From G963662605 sp963667005 (GTDB lineage Bacteria; Bacteroidota; Ignavibacteria; Ignavibacteriales; Ignavibacteriaceae), in assembly GCA_963667005.1 (NCBI GenBank), contig OY762937.1, positions 1,302,001 through 1,366,000 on the forward strand: DNA of 64,000 bases, in the 5' to 3' direction. The position numbers were made by a program, and so were the translations under genes. The notes under the pieces are model-generated. The model made no database searches and was not told the origin of the DNA. It saw only the letters and a program-made list of their open reading frames with translations. Every line of letters starts with the position of its first letter. The first letter of the stretch is position 1. Below, piece by piece: positions 10,085-18,188 of this stretch.

Positions 10085-11704
10085 ATGAATTATAAACTGC
10101 CGTCAATAGCAATGCTTTTCCGGAAACTACCAAACGTCACTGGCAGCCCACTACCGCTATGCACTGGAGCAGGTAAAAGTATTTTACATATCCGTACTAT
10201 TGCCGCTGCAATCGGTCTTGCTACTTGTGTGCTTTCTACTCCACCTACTATAGCTCAGGGTCTTGAAGCGAATAAAAGCATTGAAGACTCTATTGTAGCT
10301 GTTGTCGGTAACAAATCCATAACTGCCAAAGAGTTTGCTGCCGGATATGAATTCGGCCCTGCATTCCCCAAGCGGGAGAAAAATTCAAAAAAGATTTATC
10401 TCAATTATATGATAAACGAAAAACTTCTTGCGCTTGATGGAAGCGCCAGAAGTTTTGATACCACGAAGATATTCAAAGATCTTTATTCGGATTTATCGGC
10501 CGACCTTGCTACCGAAGAATTGTATAAACAGGAAATATTGCCGAAAATTTCAATATCGGATGGTGAGATAGCAGATGCCCTGAAGAAAAAGAATACTGAA
10601 ATATATCTCCGGTGGATATTCTGCAATACAAAAGACGACGCTCAGAACATTCAGAAAAAAATTATCAACGGTTCATCTTTTGATACACTATTTGATGCGC
10701 AATTAAAGGCTGATAGCCTGTTTCGCGATGAGCGTACGTTTAAAACAAATAAATTCAAATTATGGCAAAAGAATCCTGCGCTTGCTGCTATAGCGGATAC
10801 GCTTCGACCCGGAGCAATATCAAAACCTATTAACGCGGGTGATGGATGGTATATTGTTCGTATAGACAGCATTATTAAGGTAATCACCTTAAGCCAGAGC
10901 GAATATGAAGACGGCAAGCTTGAGGTTTCTCGCGCTATTACCATGAAGAAGATGGATGAGTATTCCGATAAGTACGTTGACTCACTGCTGCGTAACCAGG
11001 AACCTATCATTGACGGTAAAGCCTTTCAGATAGCTCGCACGTATGTCGGGAAATTTGAACTTCCCAAAGAAACATTTGAAGAGTGGAATTTGCAGAAGCT
11101 ATACGATAAAGCGTATTCAGAACTTTCCGGAAATAAAAAAGTCTCCGCCGCTGCCTTCGTACTCGTCCGGCTCAACAACTCGGTATTAACGGTTGGAGAT
11201 TTTATAAACTGGTATAATCAGCGGGTTGATTATTTGAAATTTCCGAAAACGGATAAGAAAGCATTTTCGGCTACTATCGAAGGACTTATCTGGAGAATGG
11301 TCCGGGATAATATTTTGACCTCACTCGCCGCAAAAAAAGGATTGATGGAATTGCCGTCGGTAAAATCCCAGGCTGAGTGGTGGAAAGATAAAATATTATA
11401 TGCTTTGGTGCGGGATGATATGGGCAGTTCGCTGTCTCTAAATACCGGCGACAGGAAGCAGGCGATATTGCAACCAAAGACAAAAGAAGACATGTCAACT
11501 GAGATTACCAAAATGCTTCTCAGAAAAATCAACGCGTTGAAAAGTAAATACCCGGTTAAAATCAATGACGCTATCTTAAATAAGATCGTCGTGCAGGATG
11601 AAAACAATCCCAAGGCGGTTGACATGTATATCGTTAAAAAGGGCGGGATCTATCCCCACCCTGCATTTCCATCAATCGATAAATACTGGCAGATGTGGGA
11701 ATGA
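10085..11704 (+). CDS. Periplasmic parvulin-like (PpiC/SurA-type) peptidyl-prolyl isomerase
   Basis: 539 residues. A hydrophobic signal segment lies unusually far in (about residues 36-57, ending TIAQG). The true start may therefore be downstream, although I see no better ATG with a ribosome site. Residues about 65-130 resemble a SurA N-terminal chaperone region (VAVVGNKSITAKEFAAGY). A parvulin-like domain spans about 150-255 with the typical closing pattern LRPGAISKPINAGDGWYIVRI. A second helical chaperone-like part follows. The 3' end overlaps the next gene by 4 bp (ATGA). A folding factor inside a sugar operon suggests it helps the outer-membrane or surface proteins encoded just upstream. 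Active isomerase function is uncertain. Confidence 0.75.
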   Translation: MNYKLPSIAMLFRKLPNVTGSPLPLCTGAGKSILHIRTIAAAIGLATCVLSTPPTIAQGLEANKSIEDSIVAVVGNKSITAKEFAAGYEFGPAFPKREKNSKKIYLNYMINEKLLALDGSARSFDTTKIFKDLYSDLSADLATEELYKQEILPKISISDGEIADALKKKNTEIYLRWIFCNTKDDAQNIQKKIINGSSFDTLFDAQLKADSLFRDERTFKTNKFKLWQKNPALAAIADTLRPGAISKPINAGDGWYIVRIDSIIKVITLSQSEYEDGKLEVSRAITMKKMDEYSDKYVDSLLRNQEPIIDGKAFQIARTYVGKFELPKETFEEWNLQKLYDKAYSELSGNKKVSAAAFVLVRLNNSVLTVGDFINWYNQRVDYLKFPKTDKKAFSATIEGLIWRMVRDNILTSLAAKKGLMELPSVKSQAEWWKDKILYALVRDDMGSSLSLNTGDRKQAILQPKTKEDMSTEITKMLLRKINALKSKYPVKINDAILNKIVVQDENNPKAVDMYIVKKGGIYPHPAFPSIDKYWQMWE

Positions 11705-12993
11705 AAAGAACTCTTGTTAATATATGTATAGCGCTGGTTGTACTTTTAAATGTTTCCTGCACGAAGCAGGGGAACAGTAAGTATGGTAAAGTGCTCTACT
11801 GGTCAAGCAGCAACACGGATGAAATTACTTATGCCCGTTACGTGGTTGAAAAATGGAATAAAGAAAATCCGGATGAACCGGTAACGTTCCAGCCTGTGCC
11901 GGAAGGGCAGTCCAGCGAAGAAGTGATACTTGCCGCGGTTGTAGGCGGAACAACTCCTGACCTCTACTCAAATATGTGGCAGGGAGATGTTGAGTATTAT
12001 GCCAGAGCGGGAAAATTAGTCGCACTTGATACACTGCCGGGCTTTTATGAGTTTATCTATAACCGCTGCGACAGTGCGGTTGTTGAAGAAGTGCGCTCTA
12101 CTGACGGGCATATATATCAAATCCCGTGGAAAATAAATCCCATCATGATGATATATAATAAAGGAATGCTGTCTGACCTGGGATTCTCAAAACCGCCGCG
12201 GACATATTCGGAATTCATGCACGTAGCAAAACTTCTAAAGGAAAAATACAAAGTCAACGGATATCCGACCAAGTGGGCCGGGTATGCAGAAGTTCAGGTA
12301 ACTTGGTGGCAGCGCTGGTTTGATTATTATCCTATCTATCTTGCTGCATCCGGCGGGAAGAAATTGGTGAGCGGAAATAAAGCAGTGTTTGATAATAAGT
12401 ATTCTGTTGAAGCATTCGACTTTTTACAAACGTTATATAAAAACAACTATTTTCCAACCGACAGGTTGTCATCGGGAAGAGATCCTTTTCTCGGTGGAAC
12501 GATACTCACGAGATTTACCGGGCCGTGGGAAATTGCACACGCTGAAAAATTTAAACCGGAGGGTTTTACCTATGGATTTGCTCCGATGCCGGTACCGGAT
12601 GATTTTGTCGGTGAGCCATGCACCTATGGCGATACGAAAAATATCGTCATTTTTAAGACATGTAAGAGTCCGCAATTAGCATGGCGCTTTCTTAAAGAGT
12701 TTCTTGAAGAAAAAAACGAAGAGAAATTTTTAACGATAACGAATCAGTTTCCGCGAAGGAAAGATCTGGTGACGAATAAATTGTTCTCGGATTATTTCGC
12801 ACGCAACCCGTTGATGTTTCCGTTTGCCGTCCAGGCAAGGCACGTCATCGGTCCGGATATTTGTCCGGTTTTAAAAGAAGTGTTTGATGTTATTTCTCAA
12901 GAGTACGAAGCATGTGTTGTGTATAGTAAAAAGCAGCCCGCCGCTGCCGTTTCGGATGCGGCAAAAGCCACAAACTTAGTGTTGATGCAATAG
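11701..12993 (+). CDS. ABC transporter sugar-binding lipoprotein (family 1)
   Basis: A family-1 extracellular solute-binding protein of about 430 residues. The start is set at 11701 because its ATG overlaps the upstream stop as ATGA; a GTG two codons earlier is possible. The N-terminus is a lipoprotein signal with lipobox LNVSC, so the protein is lipid-anchored on the periplasmic side. The body shows SBP features such as AAVVGGTTPDLYSNMWQGDV and YQIPWKINPIMMIYNK. Two permease genes follow at 2 bp and with a 4-bp overlap, forming a MalEFG-like set. By gene content the ligand is probably a manno-oligosaccharide; the sequence alone does not reveal specificity. Confidence 0.88.
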   Translation: MKRTLVNICIALVVLLNVSCTKQGNSKYGKVLYWSSSNTDEITYARYVVEKWNKENPDEPVTFQPVPEGQSSEEVILAAVVGGTTPDLYSNMWQGDVEYYARAGKLVALDTLPGFYEFIYNRCDSAVVEEVRSTDGHIYQIPWKINPIMMIYNKGMLSDLGFSKPPRTYSEFMHVAKLLKEKYKVNGYPTKWAGYAEVQVTWWQRWFDYYPIYLAASGGKKLVSGNKAVFDNKYSVEAFDFLQTLYKNNYFPTDRLSSGRDPFLGGTILTRFTGPWEIAHAEKFKPEGFTYGFAPMPVPDDFVGEPCTYGDTKNIVIFKTCKSPQLAWRFLKEFLEEKNEEKFLTITNQFPRRKDLVTNKLFSDYFARNPLMFPFAVQARHVIGPDICPVLKEVFDVISQEYEACVVYSKKQPAAAVSDAAKATNLVLMQ

Positions 12994-12995
12994 GA

Positions 12996-13865
12996 ATGAA
13001 GATGAAGAAAAAATCAAAGAATCTCATTCCGTATTTGATGATAACCCCGTATATCATGCACTTTCTTTTGTTTGTGTCCTTCCCGGTATTGTTTTCGATA
13101 TTTCTCATATTCCACCGATGGAATATTATTTCGCCGATGGAATTTATCGGCATGGGAAATTTTTCGCGTCTGGCGCAGGACTCCTATTTCTGGCAGTCAA
13201 TACTAAACACACTATTGTTTCTGGTAATTCACATACCGCTGCAATTAGTTGTGGCGCTGGGTTTTGCACTTCTGCTGAATCAGCCGTTGAAATATATCGG
13301 CGTGTTCAGAGCATCATACTTTTTACCGGTTATTGTTTCGGGTGTCGTTGTTACCATACTCTGGCAGCAATTATTCGGATACGAGAACGGTATGTTGAAC
13401 AGAATTCTCATGTTGTTCCGCGTACCGCGTATCGGCTGGCTGATAAATCCGAATGTTGCGATGCCTTCCATAGCGGTAATGGCCACATGGAAGAACGTAG
13501 GCTTATATATTATCCTGTTCTTGACCGGATTGCAGACTGTTCCAAAAACATTTTATGAAGCAGCCGATATGGAAGGCGCAGGTTATTGGGCTAAATTCTT
13601 CTATATAACACTGCCAGCGATTAATCCGACAATATTTATGGTCGTTGTTTTATCAACCATCGGTGGATTCTCTTTATTCATTGAACCGTACGTGATGACT
13701 GGTGGCGGCCCGTTAAACAGAACTTTATCAACCGTTCTGTATATCTATAAGCAGGGATTTTTCTTCTACCATATGGGATATGCGGCGACTATGGGCGTTA
13801 CATTGACCGCAATCATATTAACGGTTGTCATGATTCAAAAGAAATTTGTTGAGAAGAACTCATGA
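12996..13865 (+). CDS. ABC sugar transporter permease, MalF/UgpA type
   Basis: 289 residues with about six membrane segments. Near residue 190 is the cytoplasmic EAA loop (YEAADMEGAGYWAKFFYITLP) that contacts the ATPase. It is 2 bp downstream of the binding-protein gene and overlaps the second permease by 4 bp, so translation is probably coupled. It belongs to the carbohydrate-uptake type 1 (CUT1) group of permeases. Confidence 0.9.
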   Translation: MKMKKKSKNLIPYLMITPYIMHFLLFVSFPVLFSIFLIFHRWNIISPMEFIGMGNFSRLAQDSYFWQSILNTLLFLVIHIPLQLVVALGFALLLNQPLKYIGVFRASYFLPVIVSGVVVTILWQQLFGYENGMLNRILMLFRVPRIGWLINPNVAMPSIAVMATWKNVGLYIILFLTGLQTVPKTFYEAADMEGAGYWAKFFYITLPAINPTIFMVVVLSTIGGFSLFIEPYVMTGGGPLNRTLSTVLYIYKQGFFFYHMGYAATMGVTLTAIILTVVMIQKKFVEKNS

Positions 13866-14671
13866 AAAAAGCTTTGTCGTATCTACTCCTGACAGCCGGT
13901 GGAATATTTTTTGTGTATCCGTTCATCTGGATGGTGTCGGCTTCATTGTCACCGGAAAAAGACATTGCGGATTTGATTCTTTTCCCTTCGCAATTTGTTT
14001 TCTCAAATTACGCGCAAGTATATGATAAAATCCCGATTGTAAGTGCATTTTATAACAGTCTGTTTGTTGCTTTGAGTGTTACCGGCTTGGTACTCGTTTT
14101 TTCTTCAATGACCGGTTATGCGCTTTCACATCTGCATTTCAAGGGCAGGGATGCGCTCTTTTATCTGATCGTTTTTACCATGAGTCTTCCGTTCCAGCTG
14201 ACGCTGATTCCGCAATACATACTTATGGTCAAATTCGGATGGGTTGATACATATCTCGCACTGATTGTGCCATATGTAATCAGCGGCTTAGGTATCATCA
14301 TATTCAGGCAATATTTCAAAACGATACCTAAAGATTTGATTGATGCAGCACGGATTGACGGCTGTGGTGAATTCAAAATTCTCTTCCGCATTTTATGGCC
14401 TAATGCCAAACCGGCAATTATCACCGTGGCAATTTTGACATTCATGAGCTCATGGAATGAAGTTCTCTGGCCGATAATCGTCATCCGGAATGAAAAACTT
14501 ATGACCCTGCCGCAGTTGATAACATTATTTGCCGTCGGTGGAAGAGCGGAGAGTCAATTGGGTGTGAAACTTGCGGCGGCTGTTGTACTCGCACTTCCGG
14601 TTGTTATCGCGTATTCGGTATTTCAAAAATATTTTATAGACAGTATGGCTTCGTCCGGATTAAAGGAATAG
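13862..14671 (+). CDS. ABC sugar transporter permease, MalG/UgpE type
   Basis: 269 residues with six predicted membrane helices. The EAA loop is IDAARIDGCGEFKILFRILWP near residue 160, and the N-terminus carries the typical PFIWMVSASLSP. It starts inside the stop codon of the first permease (ATGA overlap). Together they form the heterodimeric membrane pore of a CUT1 importer. No ATPase gene follows immediately; a likely partner lies at 27410. Confidence 0.9.
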   Translation: MKKALSYLLLTAGGIFFVYPFIWMVSASLSPEKDIADLILFPSQFVFSNYAQVYDKIPIVSAFYNSLFVALSVTGLVLVFSSMTGYALSHLHFKGRDALFYLIVFTMSLPFQLTLIPQYILMVKFGWVDTYLALIVPYVISGLGIIIFRQYFKTIPKDLIDAARIDGCGEFKILFRILWPNAKPAIITVAILTFMSSWNEVLWPIIVIRNEKLMTLPQLITLFAVGGRAESQLGVKLAAAVVLALPVVIAYSVFQKYFIDSMASSGLKE

Positions 14672-14684
14672 TAAAGGAGTGAAA

Positions 14685-15968
14685 ATGCTAAAAAAATTAC
14701 CGGTACACTTCCGGCCTAACCCCCGGAAGACGATAATGCAGTTTTTCATGATGAGTGATGAACGAAATAAAAGAATAATTGATAGAATACTTTCTCTAAC
14801 TGATGAGGAAGCCGCAAAGAGTTTAAAAGATGTGTATACCTTATATAGTTCACGTCATAAGAATTTTGAAACACTGCTGCTCCGTCATTTTGATTCGGTG
14901 AAAAATTTTATTGCATCAGATATTGCCCTAACTGAGACAAAAAGACTTTTAATAGGTGCGTATTTCAGCAAGGAATACTCTATACAGGCTGCGGCATTGT
15001 TTAATCCCTCGATCGTTCTGCATCCGGAACAGTCGTCGATAGAAAAAGGCGATGCAAGAGTAATTATGAGTTTCCGCGCGACAGGCGAATCTCATATTTC
15101 ATCAATAGTTTTTCGCGAAGGTGTTTTAAAGGCGGATGGCGGTGTTGAAATTGTGGAAGATTCAAAATTTTCTACGCTGCCCTGGCGGAAGACATTACAG
15201 AAGGCCGCTGCTGCGGACAAAGATTCCGGCTTGCTTGAAGCGAACTATGATATTGAGTTCTCAAGTGAAGACGCGATAAGCGAACGGACAATCTTTCCAT
15301 CCGGACCGACTGAAAAAAACGGTATCGAAGATGTGCGGTTTGTAAAATTTTCCGAAGCCGGGAAAGAAGACGTGTACTACGGAACCTATACGGCATATGA
15401 CGGAGTACGGATTTTATCACAGCTAATAGAGACAAAGGATTTTCTCAACTTCCGTGTTCGTGTCCTTCACGGTAAAGCCATCCGGGATAAAGGCATGGCG
15501 CTGTTTCCTGAGAAGATCAATGCCGAGTATGTGATGATCTCACGCATTGATGGCGAGAATCTCTATATCATGCGTTCAAAAGATATGTATCATTGGGAAA
15601 ACGCGGAATTACTTCGTGTGCCGCAATTTCCATGGGAATTTGTACAGATAGGCAATAGCGGTTCGCCCATCAAAACAGATCGGGGCTGGCTGTTAATGAC
15701 TCACGCAGTCGGACCATTCCGCGGCTATGTTATTTCTGCTATACTTCTTGATAAGGACGATCCTTCCAAAGTCATAGCGGTATTACCGGAACCCTTAATT
15801 CATCCCGATGCCAATGAAAGGGAGGGATATGTTCCGAATGTTGTGTATTCATGCGGTGTAATTCTGCATGAGCAGATGCTCTATATTCCATATGCGATAT
15901 CCGATTCGGCTTCGGGTATTGCAACAATTAATGTTAACGATTTACTGGCATCACTTATTAAAGTCTGA
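14685..15968 (+). CDS. GH130 glycoside phosphorylase/hydrolase, long form with helical N-terminus
   Basis: A five-bladed propeller enzyme of family GH130, which acts on beta-mannosides by phosphorolysis or, in some subfamilies, hydrolysis. The start at 14685 is chosen because AAAGGAG (14673-14679) lies 5 nt upstream; a GTG at 14679 would fall inside that ribosome site. The first 95 residues are a helical extension absent from the shorter paralogue at 16004. The GH130 motif containing the catalytic acid is IEDVR, with D216. ALFPEKI and NSGSPIKTDRGWLLMTHAV are further family blocks. There is no signal peptide, so it is cytoplasmic and acts after ABC uptake. A product such as mannose 1-phosphate is inferred. 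Linkage specificity (beta-1,2 or beta-1,4) cannot be read from the sequence. Confidence 0.85.
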   Translation: MLKKLPVHFRPNPRKTIMQFFMMSDERNKRIIDRILSLTDEEAAKSLKDVYTLYSSRHKNFETLLLRHFDSVKNFIASDIALTETKRLLIGAYFSKEYSIQAAALFNPSIVLHPEQSSIEKGDARVIMSFRATGESHISSIVFREGVLKADGGVEIVEDSKFSTLPWRKTLQKAAAADKDSGLLEANYDIEFSSEDAISERTIFPSGPTEKNGIEDVRFVKFSEAGKEDVYYGTYTAYDGVRILSQLIETKDFLNFRVRVLHGKAIRDKGMALFPEKINAEYVMISRIDGENLYIMRSKDMYHWENAELLRVPQFPWEFVQIGNSGSPIKTDRGWLLMTHAVGPFRGYVISAILLDKDDPSKVIAVLPEPLIHPDANEREGYVPNVVYSCGVILHEQMLYIPYAISDSASGIATINVNDLLASLIKV

Positions 15969-16003
15969 TGCGATTTTCAAAATTATTTAAATAAAGAGAT
16001 GTT

Positions 16004-16909
16004 ATGATAGTAACCAGATACGAACAAAATCCGATATTAACTTCCAAACACGTTCCGTTTGCGGTGAACAGTGTTTTTAATCCCGGTGCGGTCAAATTTA
16101 ACGACACGTACCTGTTAATTTGCAGAGCAGAACTGCCTACCGGCAGATCGGTATTTGTTGTTGCACGAAGCAAGGATGGAATCGCATTTACCGTTGATGC
16201 GGCGCCATGCCTGACCCCTAAAGATCACGGTGAGTTTTATGAGTATGTTGAGTGGGGTATTGAAGATCCGCGTGTAGTACAGATGAACGACACATATTAC
16301 CTCACCTACACGGGATATTCAAAATATATGCCGTTAGTTATGCTTGCTTCCACTAAAGATTTTAAAACATTCAAGATTCATGGCCCGATATCGGAGCCGT
16401 CGAATAAAGACTGTGCGTTGTTTCCAGAAAAAATTAACGGTCAATATTTGAAAATGGATAGGCCATCTGCAGAGGATAAACATCATATCTGGTTGAGCAG
16501 CAGTCCCGATCTCATTCATTGGGGAAACTATCGTGTTTTACTAACTCCAGAGCCCGGTACTTGGGAGAATGATAAGATCGGCGGGTCTACTCCGCCAATT
16601 AAAACCGATGAAGGATGGCTTATTTTATATCACGGTGTTCGCGGATTCGGTATCAGCTCAATTTATAAAGTCGGTGCTATGTTGTTAAAGCTTGATGAGC
16701 CGTGGAAAATTATCGGCAAGACCTCGGAGCCTATACTTGCTCCCAATCTTGATTATGAGAGAATCGGAGATGTTATGAACGTTGTATTTACAAACGGCTG
16801 GATTCGTAACGCCGACGGAACAATTAATATCTATTATTCGGGTGCAGACACAAATATATGTCTTGCAACAGCAACAATTCAAGATTTGATAAATGCCTGT
16901 AAACAATAA
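16004..16909 (+). CDS. GH130 beta-mannoside phosphorylase, short form
   Basis: 301 residues, the usual length of compact GH130 phosphorylases. Family motifs are clear: NPGAV, IEDPR with catalytic acid D88, CALFPEKINGQYLKMDRP near 137, GSTPPIKTDEGWLILYHGV, and a C-terminal VVFTNGW with YYSGADTNICLA. No export signal is present. The pairing of a long and a short GH130 gene resembles the beta-1,2-oligomannan and beta-1,2-mannobiose phosphorylase pair described in Thermoanaerobacter, but that comparison is from memory and the linkage needs testing. It is separated from its paralogue by 35 bp in the same direction. Confidence 0.88.
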   Translation: MIVTRYEQNPILTSKHVPFAVNSVFNPGAVKFNDTYLLICRAELPTGRSVFVVARSKDGIAFTVDAAPCLTPKDHGEFYEYVEWGIEDPRVVQMNDTYYLTYTGYSKYMPLVMLASTKDFKTFKIHGPISEPSNKDCALFPEKINGQYLKMDRPSAEDKHHIWLSSSPDLIHWGNYRVLLTPEPGTWENDKIGGSTPPIKTDEGWLILYHGVRGFGISSIYKVGAMLLKLDEPWKIIGKTSEPILAPNLDYERIGDVMNVVFTNGWIRNADGTINIYYSGADTNICLATATIQDLINACKQ

Positions 16910-16912
16910 GAG

Positions 16913-18184
16913 ATGAATCAAATGACCCGATACTTCCGGCTGCTGTTTTTTGTTGTTATTGTGCACGCGGTTTCTGCACAAAGCCTGGTTAATACAAAAC
17001 ACTTGGATTATCTCTTCCAGAAAATGCCGGTTGGCAAATCGGAGATAGGCATCGTCCATATTTATGCGGAAGCACCGGACTATCATTATATAGAAGCCTC
17101 CCGCGAAGGTGTGTCATGCGTTGATGATGTTGCCCGGGCAGCAGTATTGTATGCTATGCTGTATCGCCAGGCGCCGGACAGTGAGTTATTGGAAAAAATT
17201 GTTTTGTTAAGCCGCTATCAACTATACACACAAAACGTCAACGGCTTTTTCAATAATTTTGTTTTTGCCGACGGCTCAGTTAATACTTCCTTCCAAACGA
17301 GTGTTGCTGAATCAAACTGGTGGTCGTGGAGAGCAGTATGGGCATTGGCTTCGGTGTATGATATTGTCGCAGCGAAAGATCCAGCCCTCGGCGACTCCAT
17401 TCGTACGTCCCTTAAGAAAATTGTAGAGACAATTCAGCCATTATTTACAGGGAAATGCAATCGTGAAGTATATGATGGCGTTAGCGTTCCGATGTGGCTT
17501 CCTGCCGAAAGTGGTGCCGATCAGGCTGCTGTATTAGTAAAAGGACTTGTCCGGTATTATGCCATTGAACAGGACTCAAGTATTCTGCCAATCATCCGCT
17601 CTCTTTGCGACGGCATACTTGAAATGCAGATTGCAGACAAGTCATGTGAATACTTTGGAGCATTCCTCAGCTGGAGAAACAACTGGCACGCGTGGGGAAA
17701 CAGTCAGGCAGATGCCTTACTTGATGCTTACACGATCATAAAAGAACCGGCATATCTTGAAGCGGCAAAAAGAGAGATGGATAATTTCTACGACAAAATT
17801 CAAAACAAGAATTATCTGATGTCTTTTACTGTAAGCAAAAAGGACAGCGCTTTCGTCGTTGTGAAAGAAGATGCGTTCGAACAAATCGCATATAATATAA
17901 GGCCGATGATATTCTCCTGCATGAATGCTTACAAACTAACCAAAGATGTGAAGTACGCTCAGAAAGCGGTGAGCCTCGCCGGATGGTTCTTCGGAAATAA
18001 TCCCGTGAGCGGCAGTATCTATTCACCGGAAACAGGAAGATGTTTTGACGGTATTAACAATCCTCAAAAGGTGAATTTGAATTCGGGAGCCGAATCAACC
18101 ATTGAAGCGCTTCTGTCTTTGGCAATGATTGAATCAACTCCCGAAACAAAATCGCTGCTGTTTGAGAAATATTTAGCCAAATGA
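16913..18184 (+). CDS. Secreted (alpha/alpha)-barrel protein, probable glycosidase
   Basis: About 420 residues. A signal peptide ends at AVSAQ; the n-region fits better from the in-frame ATG at 16922. The mature part is all-helical and Trp/Asp-rich, as in (alpha/alpha)6-barrel glycosidases. A distinctive block is GVSCVDDVARAAVLYAMLY near residue 60. A similar C-x-D-D-x-A-R-A pattern is one I recall from proteins found next to GH130 genes. Other blocks are SNWWSWRAVWAL, WRNNWHAWGNSQADALLDAY and WFFGNNP. I cannot assign a CAZy family. It is encoded 3 bp after a GH130 gene, so it probably cleaves the same glycan in the periplasm or outside the cell. Confidence 0.6.
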   Translation: MNQMTRYFRLLFFVVIVHAVSAQSLVNTKHLDYLFQKMPVGKSEIGIVHIYAEAPDYHYIEASREGVSCVDDVARAAVLYAMLYRQAPDSELLEKIVLLSRYQLYTQNVNGFFNNFVFADGSVNTSFQTSVAESNWWSWRAVWALASVYDIVAAKDPALGDSIRTSLKKIVETIQPLFTGKCNREVYDGVSVPMWLPAESGADQAAVLVKGLVRYYAIEQDSSILPIIRSLCDGILEMQIADKSCEYFGAFLSWRNNWHAWGNSQADALLDAYTIIKEPAYLEAAKREMDNFYDKIQNKNYLMSFTVSKKDSAFVVVKEDAFEQIAYNIRPMIFSCMNAYKLTKDVKYAQKAVSLAGWFFGNNPVSGSIYSPETGRCFDGINNPQKVNLNSGAESTIEALLSLAMIESTPETKSLLFEKYLAK

Positions 18185-18188
18185 GTTT

